A stretch of DNA of 64,000 bases from Flavobacterium sp. LHD-80 (lineage in GTDB: Bacteria > Bacteroidota > Bacteroidia > Flavobacteriales > Flavobacteriaceae). A model generated the notes under the pieces. It saw only the letters and a list, made by a program, of their open reading frames with translations. It had not been told where the DNA came from and did no database searches. Below are positions 32,842 through 41,459 of the stretch, piece by piece; position 1 is the stretch's first letter; every line of letters starts with the position of its first letter. Where the stretch lies: contig NZ_JAVFVS010000013.1 in assembly GCF_030929605.1 (NCBI RefSeq), positions 186,001 to 250,000 on the forward strand, written 5' to 3'. Position numbers and translations under genes: made by a program.

Positions 32842-34497
32842 ATGGCAAAATTATCTATCACAAGTCAAATTAATTTTTCTTTTAAAATTTGCATTTTTTT
32901 ATTTACTGTTAGTACAGTATCAGCTCAGGAACCTCAGAAAATAGAAGGCAAAATGGGTTATAATCAGCCAAATCAGTATATGGTTAAATCTGCAGTAAAA
33001 CTTGCCGACAACATGGAACCTGTTATGCTTTTTGAGCAACAAAACGAAAATGCAAAAAAAAAGCTAGATGAGCTACAAAAGAAAACAGGAAAAAAACCAA
33101 ATATAGTAATATTTTTACTCGATGACGTGGGTTATATGGATATGGGATTTAATGGAGGTGGTAATGCTGTAGGAAATGCCACTGCTGATATTGATAGATA
33201 TGCACATTCAGGTCTAATTTTGACATCAGCCTATTCACAGCCTAGTTGTTCCCCTACCAGAGCCACTATTATGACTGGTCAAAATCAAATTCATCATGGT
33301 ATTCAGTCTCCACCTATGTACGGGCAACCTGGTGGTTTACAGGGATTGACTACTATAGCACAATTATTATCAGCACAGGGTTATACAACACAGGCTATTG
33401 GAAAATGGCATATAGGAGAAAATGAAGGGTCACAACCTCAAAATGCGGGATTTGATGATTTTAGAGGATTTCTTTCTGTTTCTGATATGTATACGGAGTG
33501 GCGTGATCCTGCTTATAATCCAGAAGTTGCGTTAAGCCCAGATCGTTTTGATTATATAAATAAATTACCTTTTAATAAATCAGATGTTCATGCCTCAAAA
33601 GGAGGAAAAATAGAAAATCTTTATACGATTGATACCGAATCAATTAAAGATCTTGATCAAAAATGGATGCAATATGGAGTTGAGTTTATTAAAAAACAAA
33701 AAGGCAGTAAAAAACCTTTTTTTCTATATTATGGAACCAGAGGTTGTCATTTTGATAATTATCCAAATAGTTATTACTTAGGCAGATCACAGGCAAGAAC
33801 CACCTACAGTGATTGTATTGTTGAAATGAATGATATTTTTAACACATTAATGAAAGCAATTGAAGAAAGTGGTGAAGCTGAAAATACTGTAGTCTTTTTT
33901 GGATCTGATAATGGACCTGAGGCTGAAGTGGCGCCACATGGTCGCACTCCATTTCGAGGTGCAAAAGGCTCAACTTGGGAGGGAGGTGTACGAGGTCCTG
34001 CTTTTGTTTATTGGAAAGGGATGATTCAACCGCGTGTCTCAGATGGACTATTTGATTTTGCAGATTTATTCAATACAGCATTATCGTTAGCGGGAAAACC
34101 GGGTGCTGAACTTGCAAAATTAGTACCTCCAAAAACTTACATTGACGGCATCGATCAGGCATCTTTTTGGATTAATGATGATGGTGTTTCAAATAGGAAA
34201 AGTGTTTTTTACTGTTGGAATGATGAAGTGTCTGCCGTACGAATTGATGAATTTAAATTTATGCCGATTGTTCAGATATTAAATTCTGTTGTGCAAGCTG
34301 GTCATATAGGAGGATTTAGTGGTACAATGCAACGCTCAAATGCAAGTAATATGTTCAATCTATATACTAATCCTCAAGAAGACGAAACTGTTGGGATAAG
34401 ACATATTCCTCTTGGTGTTCCACTTCAAGCAGAGTATTTACGCTATAGAGAAGTTTTAAAAAAATACCCACCAAGGACACAGATAAGTCTTAAATAA
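32842..34497 (+). CDS. Secreted type I sulfatase (arylsulfatase)
   Basis: A 551-residue exported sulfatase with a signal peptide ending ...TVSAQ. The signature SQPSCSPTRATIMTG contains Cys136 in C-x-P-x-R, the site converted to formylglycine, followed by the second signature IGKWHIGE. Metal ligands are visible in FLLDDVGYMDMG (Asp-Asp) and FFGSDNGPE (Asp-Asn). The length fits family S1. Substrates could be sulfated polysaccharides or small sulfate esters. There is no SusC/D, glycoside hydrolase or maturation enzyme nearby, so a polysaccharide-utilisation locus is not supported. It lies between the tRNA-like locus and tRNA-Val. Confidence 0.92.
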   Translation: MAKLSITSQINFSFKICIFLFTVSTVSAQEPQKIEGKMGYNQPNQYMVKSAVKLADNMEPVMLFEQQNENAKKKLDELQKKTGKKPNIVIFLLDDVGYMDMGFNGGGNAVGNATADIDRYAHSGLILTSAYSQPSCSPTRATIMTGQNQIHHGIQSPPMYGQPGGLQGLTTIAQLLSAQGYTTQAIGKWHIGENEGSQPQNAGFDDFRGFLSVSDMYTEWRDPAYNPEVALSPDRFDYINKLPFNKSDVHASKGGKIENLYTIDTESIKDLDQKWMQYGVEFIKKQKGSKKPFFLYYGTRGCHFDNYPNSYYLGRSQARTTYSDCIVEMNDIFNTLMKAIEESGEAENTVVFFGSDNGPEAEVAPHGRTPFRGAKGSTWEGGVRGPAFVYWKGMIQPRVSDGLFDFADLFNTALSLAGKPGAELAKLVPPKTYIDGIDQASFWINDDGVSNRKSVFYCWNDEVSAVRIDEFKFMPIVQILNSVVQAGHIGGFSGTMQRSNASNMFNLYTNPQEDETVGIRHIPLGVPLQAEYLRYREVLKKYPPRTQISLK

Positions 34498-34677
34498 AGA
34501 AATTAAATAATTCTAGTTATAATACAAACTTTTAAAGTATTCCAATTCAGATTAAAGAAAGTTGTTAAAATACATATATTATAATTCATAGCCTTACGGT
34601 CTTCGAATCCTTATACTCAATGTTTAAAGGCATTGAAAAAATTAAGATATAATTGTTTGATTACTTCGAACCAAAAA

Positions 34678-34709
34678 AAACCTCCAAAATCAAATGACTT
34701 TGGAGGTTT
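34678..34709 (-). terminator. Terminator after tRNA-Val
   Basis: Stem AAACCTCCAAA/TTTGGAGGTTT. Read on the minus strand it is followed by a U-rich tract. Confidence 0.75.
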
Positions 34710-34720
34710 CTAAATTTTCG

Positions 34721-34795
34721 TGGGCGATGAGGGGTTCGAACCCCCGACCCCCTCGGTGTAAACGAGGTGCTCTGAACCAGCTGAGCTAATCGCCC
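34721..34795 (-). tRNA. tRNA-Val (anticodon TAC)
   Basis: A full 75-base cloverleaf on the minus strand. The acceptor GGGCGAT pairs with ATCGCCC and the discriminator is A. The D-arm is GCTCAGCTGGTTCAGAGC, the anticodon stem-loop CCTCG-TTTACAC-CGAGG with anticodon TAC, and the T-arm GGGGG-TTCGAAC-CCCTC with one G-T pair. CCA is not encoded. A terminator lies downstream. Confidence 0.95.
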
Positions 34796-35005
34796 TATTT
34801 TACTAGGTCGCTATCATTTCGTGATTGCGAGTGCAAATATACAGCTAGATTTTATATTTCCAAGTGTTTTTTAGAAAAAAAATAAAAATAATTTCAAATG
34901 TTATTTTATAATTCTATTTATCAGCTAATTAAAAAACTAAAAAAAATCCCCAATTTCTTAAATTTAGTTAAAAATCGAAAACTCAAAAGCTAATTCGTAA
35001 TATTC

Positions 35006-35037
35006 TTTTGTATTCACTTGCTATAATCATACCTTTG
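35006..35037 (+). promoter_or_regulatory. Bacteroidota-type promoter for the ABC exporter
   Basis: -33 box TTTTG (35006-35010), 19-base spacer and -7 box TACCTTTG (35030-35037), a full match to the TTTG-N19-TANNTTTG consensus, about 22 bases before the ATG at 35060. Confidence 0.75.
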
Positions 35038-35059
35038 CGTACCTTAATTGTACAATCAA

Positions 35060-36850
35060 ATGGCTAGATTTCAAGAAAACGATTTACCGAAAGCTAAATT
35101 AGACTCTAACTCCCTTCAAAAAGCACTCCGAATTTTTAAATATGCCAAGAACCACAAATGGAAATTTTTCCTTGGCTTGATTTTCCTTTTATTAACTAGC
35201 GCCACTGCCCTTGCCTTTCCTAAATTAATGGGAATGCTGGTTAACTGTGTTGCCAATAAAGATCTTGATAAAGCAAATGAAATTGCCATTGCCTTAATGG
35301 GTATTTTGACTTTACAGGCGATTTTCTCCTTTTTCAGAATTTCACTTTTTGTAAATTTTACCGAAAATTCATTATCAAATATTCGTTTTGCATTGTATGA
35401 AAATCTGGTAAAACTGCCAATGTCGTTCTATTCACAAAAGCGTGTTGGAGAATTAAACAGCAGAATTAGTGCTGATATTTCGCAATTACAAGATACTTTC
35501 ACCACAACAATCGCCGAATTTCTGCGTCAATTCATTTTAATTATTGGTGGATTTGTTATTTTAGGAAGCATCAGTACAAAGTTGACTTTAATGATGCTGG
35601 CTATTGTTCCTGTTGTTGCGGTTGCTGCGGTTATATTTGGAAGATTTATTCGTAAATACGGAAAGAAAACACAAGATAAAGTGGCCGAAAGTCAAGTAAT
35701 TGTTGAAGAGACATTGCAAGGAATAAGCAATGTTAAGGCTTTCGCTAATGAATGGTACGAAATCCAGCGTTATAAAAATAAAATTAAAGAAATTGTACAA
35801 ATCGCCATAAAAGGAGGACAATACAGAGGCTACTTTGCTTCGTTTATTATTTTATGTCTTTTTGGCTGCGTGGTCGCAGTAGTTTGGTACGGAATTACTT
35901 TAACAATAAAAGGCGAAGTTGAAGATGTTGGAGATTTAATTTCATTTGTTCTTTATACTACTTTTATTGGTGCTTCTTTTGGCGGTATTGCCGAAATGTA
36001 TGCTCAGATTCAGAAAGCGGTTGGAGCAACTGAACGTGTTTTTGAACTTTTAGAAGAAACTCCAGAAGAAATCAATACAAATTCAAAAGTACATGCGATT
36101 GAGAAAATAAAAGGAAATGTCACTTTTAAAAATGTTGCATTTCATTATCCTTCACGAAAAGAAGTTCAAGTTTTGAAAGATGTAAATTTCTCAGCCGAAT
36201 TTGGACAAAAAATCGCCATTGTGGGGCCTAGTGGTGCCGGAAAATCAACTATTTCTTCCTTATTATTACGTTTTTACGATATTACAGGAGGAGAAATTCT
36301 AGTTGACGGAAAAAACATTCATGATTATGATTTAGAAAATCTTCGTGGCAATATGAGTATTGTGCCTCAGGATGTAATTTTATTTGGAGGAACAATCAGA
36401 GAAAATATTGCGTACGGAAAACCAGATGCTTCAGACGAAGAAATTATCGCGGCGGCAAAACAGGCAAATGCTTTTAACTTTGTGGAAGGTTTCCCAGAAA
36501 AATTTGAAACGTTAGTTGGAGAACGCGGTGTAAAATTATCAGGAGGACAACGTCAGCGTATTGCAATTGCAAGAGCTTTACTTAAAAATCCGAGTATTTT
36601 GATATTAGACGAAGCAACATCATCATTAGACAGCGAAAGCGAAAAACTAGTTCAGGAAGCGCTAGAAGTCTTAATGGAAGGAAGAACAAGCATTATCATC
36701 GCTCACCGACTTTCAACTATTAGAAACGCGGATAAAATTCTAGTTTTAGACAACGGAAAAATCTCCGAAGAAGGAACACACCAAGAATTAATAAATCTTG
36801 AAAACGGAATTTATAAAAACTTAAGCAATTTGCAGTTTAGTAATTCTTAA
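35060..36850 (+). CDS. ABC exporter, fused permease-ATPase (MsbA/lipid-type)
   Basis: A 596-residue half-transporter. The N-terminal domain has six membrane helices (about residues 35-310; FFLGLIFLLLTSATALAFPKL, FILIIGGFVILG, ASFIILCLFGCVVAVVWYG). The C-terminal nucleotide-binding domain has Walker A VGPSGAGKST, the signature LSGGQRQRIAIARALLK, Walker B ILILDEATSSLDSES and the switch His in IIIAHRLST. It dimerises and exports lipids, drugs or peptides. The substrate is unknown, with lipid A-type flipping the usual guess. The ATG at 35060 is preferred to a TTG four codons upstream. It is monocistronic with a clear promoter. Confidence 0.92.
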   Translation: MARFQENDLPKAKLDSNSLQKALRIFKYAKNHKWKFFLGLIFLLLTSATALAFPKLMGMLVNCVANKDLDKANEIAIALMGILTLQAIFSFFRISLFVNFTENSLSNIRFALYENLVKLPMSFYSQKRVGELNSRISADISQLQDTFTTTIAEFLRQFILIIGGFVILGSISTKLTLMMLAIVPVVAVAAVIFGRFIRKYGKKTQDKVAESQVIVEETLQGISNVKAFANEWYEIQRYKNKIKEIVQIAIKGGQYRGYFASFIILCLFGCVVAVVWYGITLTIKGEVEDVGDLISFVLYTTFIGASFGGIAEMYAQIQKAVGATERVFELLEETPEEINTNSKVHAIEKIKGNVTFKNVAFHYPSRKEVQVLKDVNFSAEFGQKIAIVGPSGAGKSTISSLLLRFYDITGGEILVDGKNIHDYDLENLRGNMSIVPQDVILFGGTIRENIAYGKPDASDEEIIAAAKQANAFNFVEGFPEKFETLVGERGVKLSGGQRQRIAIARALLKNPSILILDEATSSLDSESEKLVQEALEVLMEGRTSIIIAHRLSTIRNADKILVLDNGKISEEGTHQELINLENGIYKNLSNLQFSNS

Positions 36851-36893
36851 ATTAAATTTCAATTTTAGAAATTCCAAATTCCAATTATAAAGC

Positions 36894-36926
36894 AAACCCG
36901 ACAGGTTTTTAAAACCTGTTGGGTTT
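36894..36926. repeat. 33-bp palindrome AAACCCGACAGGTTTT...
   Basis: The arms AAACCCGACAGGTTTT and AAACCTGTTGGGTTT form a near-perfect hairpin. A second copy of the same length lies at 56517-56549. This is a dispersed flavobacterial intergenic palindrome. Confidence 0.85.
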
Positions 36927-36950
36927 ATAATTTTATATACAAACACTATA

Positions 36951-37052
36951 AACTGGACTGAAGTCCAGCCCTACAATATATATCGAGCCAAAGGCTCTTT
37001 TTAAAGTTCCGAAGGAACGAACTATATTGTAGAGCTAGACTTCAGTCCAGTT
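36951..37052. repeat. 102-bp nested inverted repeat
   Basis: Outer arms AACTGGACTGAAGTC (36951-36965) and GACTTCAGTCCAGTT (37038-37052) are perfect. Inside, CTACAATATA pairs with TATATTGTAG, and two small hairpins, GAGCCAAAGGCTC and GTTCCGAAGGAAC, lie at the centre. The whole can fold as a branched cruciform or RNA. Confidence 0.85.
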
Positions 37053-37074
37053 TACACAAAGAATATCAAATAAA

Positions 37075-37101
37075 AAGGCTCCAATAAAAAATTGGAGCCT
37101 T
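37075..37101 (-). terminator. Terminator of the proline dehydrogenase gene
   Basis: 11-bp stem AAGGCTCCAAT/ATTGGAGCCTT with an AAAAA loop. On the minus strand it ends in UUUUUA. Confidence 0.85.
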
Positions 37102-37137
37102 ATATATAAACTGTAAACTGAGACAGAAAACTGAAAA

Positions 37138-38307
37138 CTATTTCCCCTTTCTACGTTTACGTTCGGCTTTAATCATTGATAATTCACGACTTGTCTGCCC
37201 TGCAACTGAAGTATTTTCTTCAGCACGACGAATCAAGTACGGCATAACATCTTTAACTGGTCCAAAAGGCAAATATTTAGCATCATTATAACCATTTTCA
37301 GCTAAATTGTAACTGATGTTATCACTCATTCCATACAATTGTCCAAACCAAATTCTATTGTCGTTTTTAGCAATTCCTTTTTGAGCCATCATTTCCATTA
37401 ATTTATAAGAACTCAACTCATTGTGAGTTCCTGCAAAAATAGCCATAGTATCTAAATGCTCTAACATATAATGAACAGCAGCGTCATAGTTCACATCTGT
37501 AGCTTCTTTAGAAACACAAATTGGCGAAACATATCCTTTTTCTTCTGCACGTTTATTTTCTTTTTCCATGTAAGCGCCGCGAACTAATTTCATTCCAATA
37601 AAGAAACCTTCATTCTTAGCGACTTCATGCAATTTTTTCAAATAATCTAAACGATCCCAACGATACATTTGTAATGTATTAAATACAATCGCTTTTTCTT
37701 TATTGTATTTGCGCATCATGTCGGTTACTAAATCATCAGCAGCATCCTGCATCCAGCTTTCTTCACCATCAATTAATAACGCAACATCTTTTTTATGTGC
37801 TTCATTACATATTTTATCAAAACGAGCTACCACTCTATCCCATTCTGCTTGTTCTACAGACGTTAGAGTTTGTTTTTCTCCTAATTTCTCATATAATTCA
37901 AAACGTCCTAAACCCGTTGGTTTAAATACAGCAAACGGAATAGCAAGTCGTTCTTTTGCAAATTCTACAGTTCTTAAGGTCATTTCTAGCGCAGCATCAA
38001 ACTGCTCTTCTTCCTCTTTACCTTCAACTGAATAATCCAATACAGATGAAACACCTTTTGTAAACATTTTATCTACAACAGAAAGGCAGTCATTCTCATT
38101 CACACCACCACAAAAGTGATCAAAAACAGTCGCACGAATCAATCCTTCAACTGGAAGATGCGCTTTAAGAGCAAAATTAGTTACAGCAGTTCCAATTCTT
38201 ACAAGAGGCTCGCTGTCAATCATTTTAAAAAGAAAGTAAGCTCTATCCAGTTCTGTATCACTTTTTAGCGAAAATGCTACTTGAGTGTTATCGAATATTT
38301 TTTCCAT
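37138..38307 (-). CDS. Proline dehydrogenase
   Basis: A 389-residue FAD-dependent proline dehydrogenase with a (beta-alpha)8 barrel. Marks are VFKPTGLGRFELYEKL, LLIDGEESWMQ, VFNTLQMYRWDRLDYL, FIGMKLVRGAYMEKE, FAGTHNELSSYKLME, FGQLYGMSDNISYNLAENGYN and YLPFGPVKDVMPYLIRRAEENTS. The last of these carries the Arg-Arg pair that binds the proline carboxylate. It oxidises L-proline to pyrroline-5-carboxylate as the first step of proline use. This is the stand-alone form, not the bifunctional PutA, so the second enzyme must be elsewhere. Terminator downstream; divergent from aroB upstream. Confidence 0.93.
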   Translation of the reverse strand: MEKIFDNTQVAFSLKSDTELDRAYFLFKMIDSEPLVRIGTAVTNFALKAHLPVEGLIRATVFDHFCGGVNENDCLSVVDKMFTKGVSSVLDYSVEGKEEEEQFDAALEMTLRTVEFAKERLAIPFAVFKPTGLGRFELYEKLGEKQTLTSVEQAEWDRVVARFDKICNEAHKKDVALLIDGEESWMQDAADDLVTDMMRKYNKEKAIVFNTLQMYRWDRLDYLKKLHEVAKNEGFFIGMKLVRGAYMEKENKRAEEKGYVSPICVSKEATDVNYDAAVHYMLEHLDTMAIFAGTHNELSSYKLMEMMAQKGIAKNDNRIWFGQLYGMSDNISYNLAENGYNDAKYLPFGPVKDVMPYLIRRAEENTSVAGQTSRELSMIKAERKRRKGK

Positions 38308-38586
38308 TAAGTTTAGTTTTTGTGCAAAGATATAGAGTGTTTTGAATATTATTTACGAAATCGTGTGAAATTTTTCTAAATTATCAATACAGCAAATCGA
38401 AAGTTTAAATTATGAAGTAAAATTTTACCGCTTATTTATGAATTTATTCAAAATCTGTGATTTACTACTGTCAGATAATTAAAAAGTAATTTAGAATCAT
38501 TCATTTTAAAACAAATTAGGACTAAACTTTGAATATTATTTAGCCTAAAAAGCCTTATTTTTGCGGTCTCAATTAACCTAAGAAGT

Positions 38587-39654
38587 ATGAAATCTATTCA
38601 AGCAAATAATTATTTGGTGCATTTTAACCAAAATGCCTACGAAGCCTTAAATAACCATTTAAAAGAAAATAAGTATTCTAATCTCTTTATTATAGTAGAT
38701 GACAAAACGAATGAATATTGTCTTTCTAAACTTTTACCACAAATTGAAACCGATTTAAACATCGAAATTATTGAATTTGAATCAGGTGAAGAAAATAAAA
38801 ATATCGAGACTTGTATTCAAATCTGGAATGTACTTACTGAACTTGGAGCCGACAGAAAATCACTTGTAATCAATTTAGGCGGCGGTGTTGTTACTGATCT
38901 TGGCGGATTTGTTGCTTCTACTTTTAAAAGAGGGGTTGATTTCATAAATATTCCAACAACTTTATTATCTATGGTCGATGCTTCAGTTGGAGGAAAAACA
39001 GGTGTTGATTTAGGAAATCTTAAAAACCAGATTGGTGTAATCAATGTACCTCAAATGGTTTTAATTGATACCGAATATCTTCAGACTTTATCACAAAGCG
39101 AAATGCGTTCTGGTTTAGCTGAAATGCTAAAACATGGCCTAATATATGATGCAGCGTACTGGGAACAGTTTTTAGATATTAAATCTATCGATTATAATGG
39201 GCTTGATGAACTTATTTATCGCTCAGTTGAAATTAAAAATGATATTGTAATTCAGGATCCAACAGAAAAAAATATCCGAAAAGCATTAAACTTCGGGCAT
39301 ACGCTAGGGCATGCTATAGAAAGTTACTTTTTAGAAAGCGAAACAAAAACAACATTATTACATGGTGAAGCAATTGCTATTGGAATGATTCTGGAAAGTT
39401 ATATTTCATTACAAAAAGACTTGATTACCGCTACAGAATATTCTGAAATAAAAACAGCAATAAAAAGCATTTACGACGATGTAAATATTGAAGAAAATGA
39501 CATTGATCCAATATTAGAATTACTTATTCACGACAAAAAAAATGAATACGGATTAATTCAATTTGCATTGATTGAAGGAATCGGAAAAATAAAAATTAAC
39601 CAATCGGTTGAAAATAAATTAATTCTAGAAGCGTTTCAAGATTATAAATCTTAA
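38587..39654 (+). CDS. aroB: 3-dehydroquinate synthase
   Basis: A 355-residue enzyme converting DAHP to 3-dehydroquinate, the second step of the shikimate pathway. Marks are the NAD-binding INLGGGVVTDLGGFVASTFKRG, then FINIPTTLLSMVDASVGGKTGVD, the catalytic Lys/Asn region GLAEMLKHGLIYD, the metal ligands in KALNFGHTLGHAIE and LLHGEAIAIGM. All active-site features of AroB are present, at normal length. Likely promoter box TATTTTTG at 38556-38563. No other shikimate genes are adjacent; the polyamine cluster follows on the same strand. Confidence 0.95.
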   Translation: MKSIQANNYLVHFNQNAYEALNNHLKENKYSNLFIIVDDKTNEYCLSKLLPQIETDLNIEIIEFESGEENKNIETCIQIWNVLTELGADRKSLVINLGGGVVTDLGGFVASTFKRGVDFINIPTTLLSMVDASVGGKTGVDLGNLKNQIGVINVPQMVLIDTEYLQTLSQSEMRSGLAEMLKHGLIYDAAYWEQFLDIKSIDYNGLDELIYRSVEIKNDIVIQDPTEKNIRKALNFGHTLGHAIESYFLESETKTTLLHGEAIAIGMILESYISLQKDLITATEYSEIKTAIKSIYDDVNIEENDIDPILELLIHDKKNEYGLIQFALIEGIGKIKINQSVENKLILEAFQDYKS

Positions 39655-39674
39655 ATATTTTTTAATCAAAAGCA

Positions 39675-39706
39675 TTGCTTTAGGTATATATTATTTTTTA
39701 CATTTG
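39675..39706 (+). promoter_or_regulatory. Candidate promoter ahead of the polyamine cluster
   Basis: A TTG at 39675-39677 and -7 box TACATTTG (39699-39706), spacing 21 bases. The predicted start of transcription falls at about 39711-39713, at the ATG of a 59-residue ORF. Confidence 0.5.
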
Positions 39707-39711
39707 CCTCG

Positions 39712-39891
39712 ATGAAAACAAACAGAAAACAAAGACATTTCAGCTCTTACAGAAACAGACTCAACAGTTCTTTATTAAGAATGCTGGATCGTTTTTATAA
39801 TAGTAAAAGTCCGTTTTGTTTTGATGTTTTCCTTTGTTCAAAAGCCGAGCATGAAAAACTGCCGATTATTTTTGCCAATATTAGAGTTTGA
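39712..39891 (+). CDS. Possible 59-residue leader ORF upstream of arginine decarboxylase
   Basis: An open frame from ATG 39712 to TGA 39891. It starts MKTNRKQRHFSSYRNRLN (basic) and ends EKLPIIFANIRV, with codon use like neighbouring genes. It occupies most of the 297-bp gap before arginine decarboxylase. The predicted promoter would place transcription initiation at or beside its start codon, so it would be leaderless or nearly so. It could be a small protein or a translated leader controlling the polyamine genes. Nothing in it resembles a known family, so it may also be fortuitous. Confidence 0.4.
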   Translation: MKTNRKQRHFSSYRNRLNSSLLRMLDRFYNSKSPFCFDVFLCSKAEHEKLPIIFANIRV

Positions 39892-39951
39892 ATTTTAGAT
39901 TTAGCGCCGTTTTTACTAAATTTAAATACAAATTAAAATATTGAAAATTAA

Positions 39952-41355
39952 ATGAATACAAAATATTCTGATCTAATAAACCAAACATACTATTTTCCAC
40001 AGGAGGAATTTAAATTAAACAAAGACAATCTTCAGTTTCATAATATCGATTTAATGAAGCTTGTTGAACAGTACGGAACTCCGTTGAAGTTTACTTATTT
40101 GCCTCAAATTTCTGAAAACATTAACAAGGCAAAATCTTGGTTCAGAAAAGCAATGGAAAAAAATAAATACGAAGCAAAATATTACTATTGCTATTGTACT
40201 AAAAGCTCTCATTTTGAATACATTATGAATGAAGCTTTCAAGAATAACATTCATATTGAAACTTCGTCAGCATTTGACGTTAATATTGTTGAGAATTTGC
40301 TTGAAAACGGCAAAATCAATAAAAGCACTTACGTTATTTGCAATGGTTTTAAAAGAGATGAATACATCAGTAATATTGCACGATTAATCAATAACGGACA
40401 TAAAAATACTATTCCGATTATTGATAATTACGAAGAACTTGATTTGCTTCAGGGCGAAATTAAAGGGAAATTCAAAATTGGAATTCGTATTGCTGCGGAG
40501 GAAGAACCTAAATTTGAGTTTTATACTTCAAGATTAGGAATTGGTTATAAAAATATTGTTTCGTTCTATAAAAAACAAATTCAGGAGAATGACAAACTTG
40601 AGCTTAAAATGCTTCACTTTTTCATTAACACCGGAATCAACGATACATCATATTACTGGAATGAGCTTGTAAAATGTATTAAAGTTTACATTGCACTTAA
40701 AAAAGAATGCCCTACTCTTGATGGCTTGAACATTGGAGGTGGTTTTCCAATTAAGAATTCGCTTGCTTTTGAATATGATTATCAATATATGATTGATGAA
40801 ATTATCAATCAAATTAAAATTGCTTGTGAAGAAGCTGAAGTTGATGTTCCAAATATCTTTACAGAATTTGGTTCGTTTACAGTAGGTGAAAGTGGTGGCG
40901 CAATCTATCAAATTTTGTATCAAAAACAACAAAATGATAGAGAAAAATGGAATATGATCGATTCATCGTTCATTACTACTTTGCCAGATACTTGGGCTAT
41001 AAATAAACGTTTTATTATGCTGGCAATCAACCGCTGGAATGATACTTACGAACGGGTTCTATTAGGAGGACTGACTTGTGATAGTGACGATTATTACAAC
41101 TCTGAACAAAATATGAACGCAATTTATCTGCCTAAATACAACAAAGAAAAGCCATTATATATTGGTTTCTTTAATACTGGTGCGTATCAGGAAACTATTG
41201 GAGGTTATGGCGGTTTACACCACTGCTTGATTCCGCAGCCAAAACATATTTTGATAGATCGTGACGAAAACGGAATTCTTGCAACAGAAGTTTTCTCAGA
41301 ACAACAAACTTCTGACGATGTTTTAAAAATATTAGGCTACAAGAAAAAAATATAA
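39952..41355 (+). CDS. speA: Biosynthetic arginine decarboxylase (PLP, alanine-racemase fold)
   Basis: A 467-residue fold-type III PLP decarboxylase. The N-terminal barrel has KYYYCYCTKSSHFEYI with Lys84 as the probable Schiff-base lysine, HIETSSAFDVNIVEN, VICNGFKRDEYI, and KFKIGIRIAAEEEPKFEFYTSRLGIG. The glycine loop GLNIGGGFPI binds phosphate, and the C-terminal half has VLLGGLTCDSDD, which carries the Cys-Asp of the second active site, and FFNTGAYQETIGGYGG. Size and pattern match the short arginine decarboxylases of flavobacteria, which make agmatine for polyamines. Ornithine as substrate cannot be excluded. It is followed at about 100 bp by a deoxyhypusine-synthase homologue. Confidence 0.82.
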   Translation: MNTKYSDLINQTYYFPQEEFKLNKDNLQFHNIDLMKLVEQYGTPLKFTYLPQISENINKAKSWFRKAMEKNKYEAKYYYCYCTKSSHFEYIMNEAFKNNIHIETSSAFDVNIVENLLENGKINKSTYVICNGFKRDEYISNIARLINNGHKNTIPIIDNYEELDLLQGEIKGKFKIGIRIAAEEEPKFEFYTSRLGIGYKNIVSFYKKQIQENDKLELKMLHFFINTGINDTSYYWNELVKCIKVYIALKKECPTLDGLNIGGGFPIKNSLAFEYDYQYMIDEIINQIKIACEEAEVDVPNIFTEFGSFTVGESGGAIYQILYQKQQNDREKWNMIDSSFITTLPDTWAINKRFIMLAINRWNDTYERVLLGGLTCDSDDYYNSEQNMNAIYLPKYNKEKPLYIGFFNTGAYQETIGGYGGLHHCLIPQPKHILIDRDENGILATEVFSEQQTSDDVLKILGYKKKI

Positions 41356-41459
41356 AAATAACGCAAATTAAAAAGTTAATTACTTTAAATTTATTAATTT
41401 GCAGTAAGATCGTAAAAGGTTAAAAACTTTTTAATTCAAACAAAAACAAAAAAAAGGAA

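Noticed and set aside
35588..35821. Antisense open frame in the ABC exporter
   Set aside because: Its translation (NKSSKYNRSNRNNRNN) is low-complexity shadow of the membrane-coding strand.
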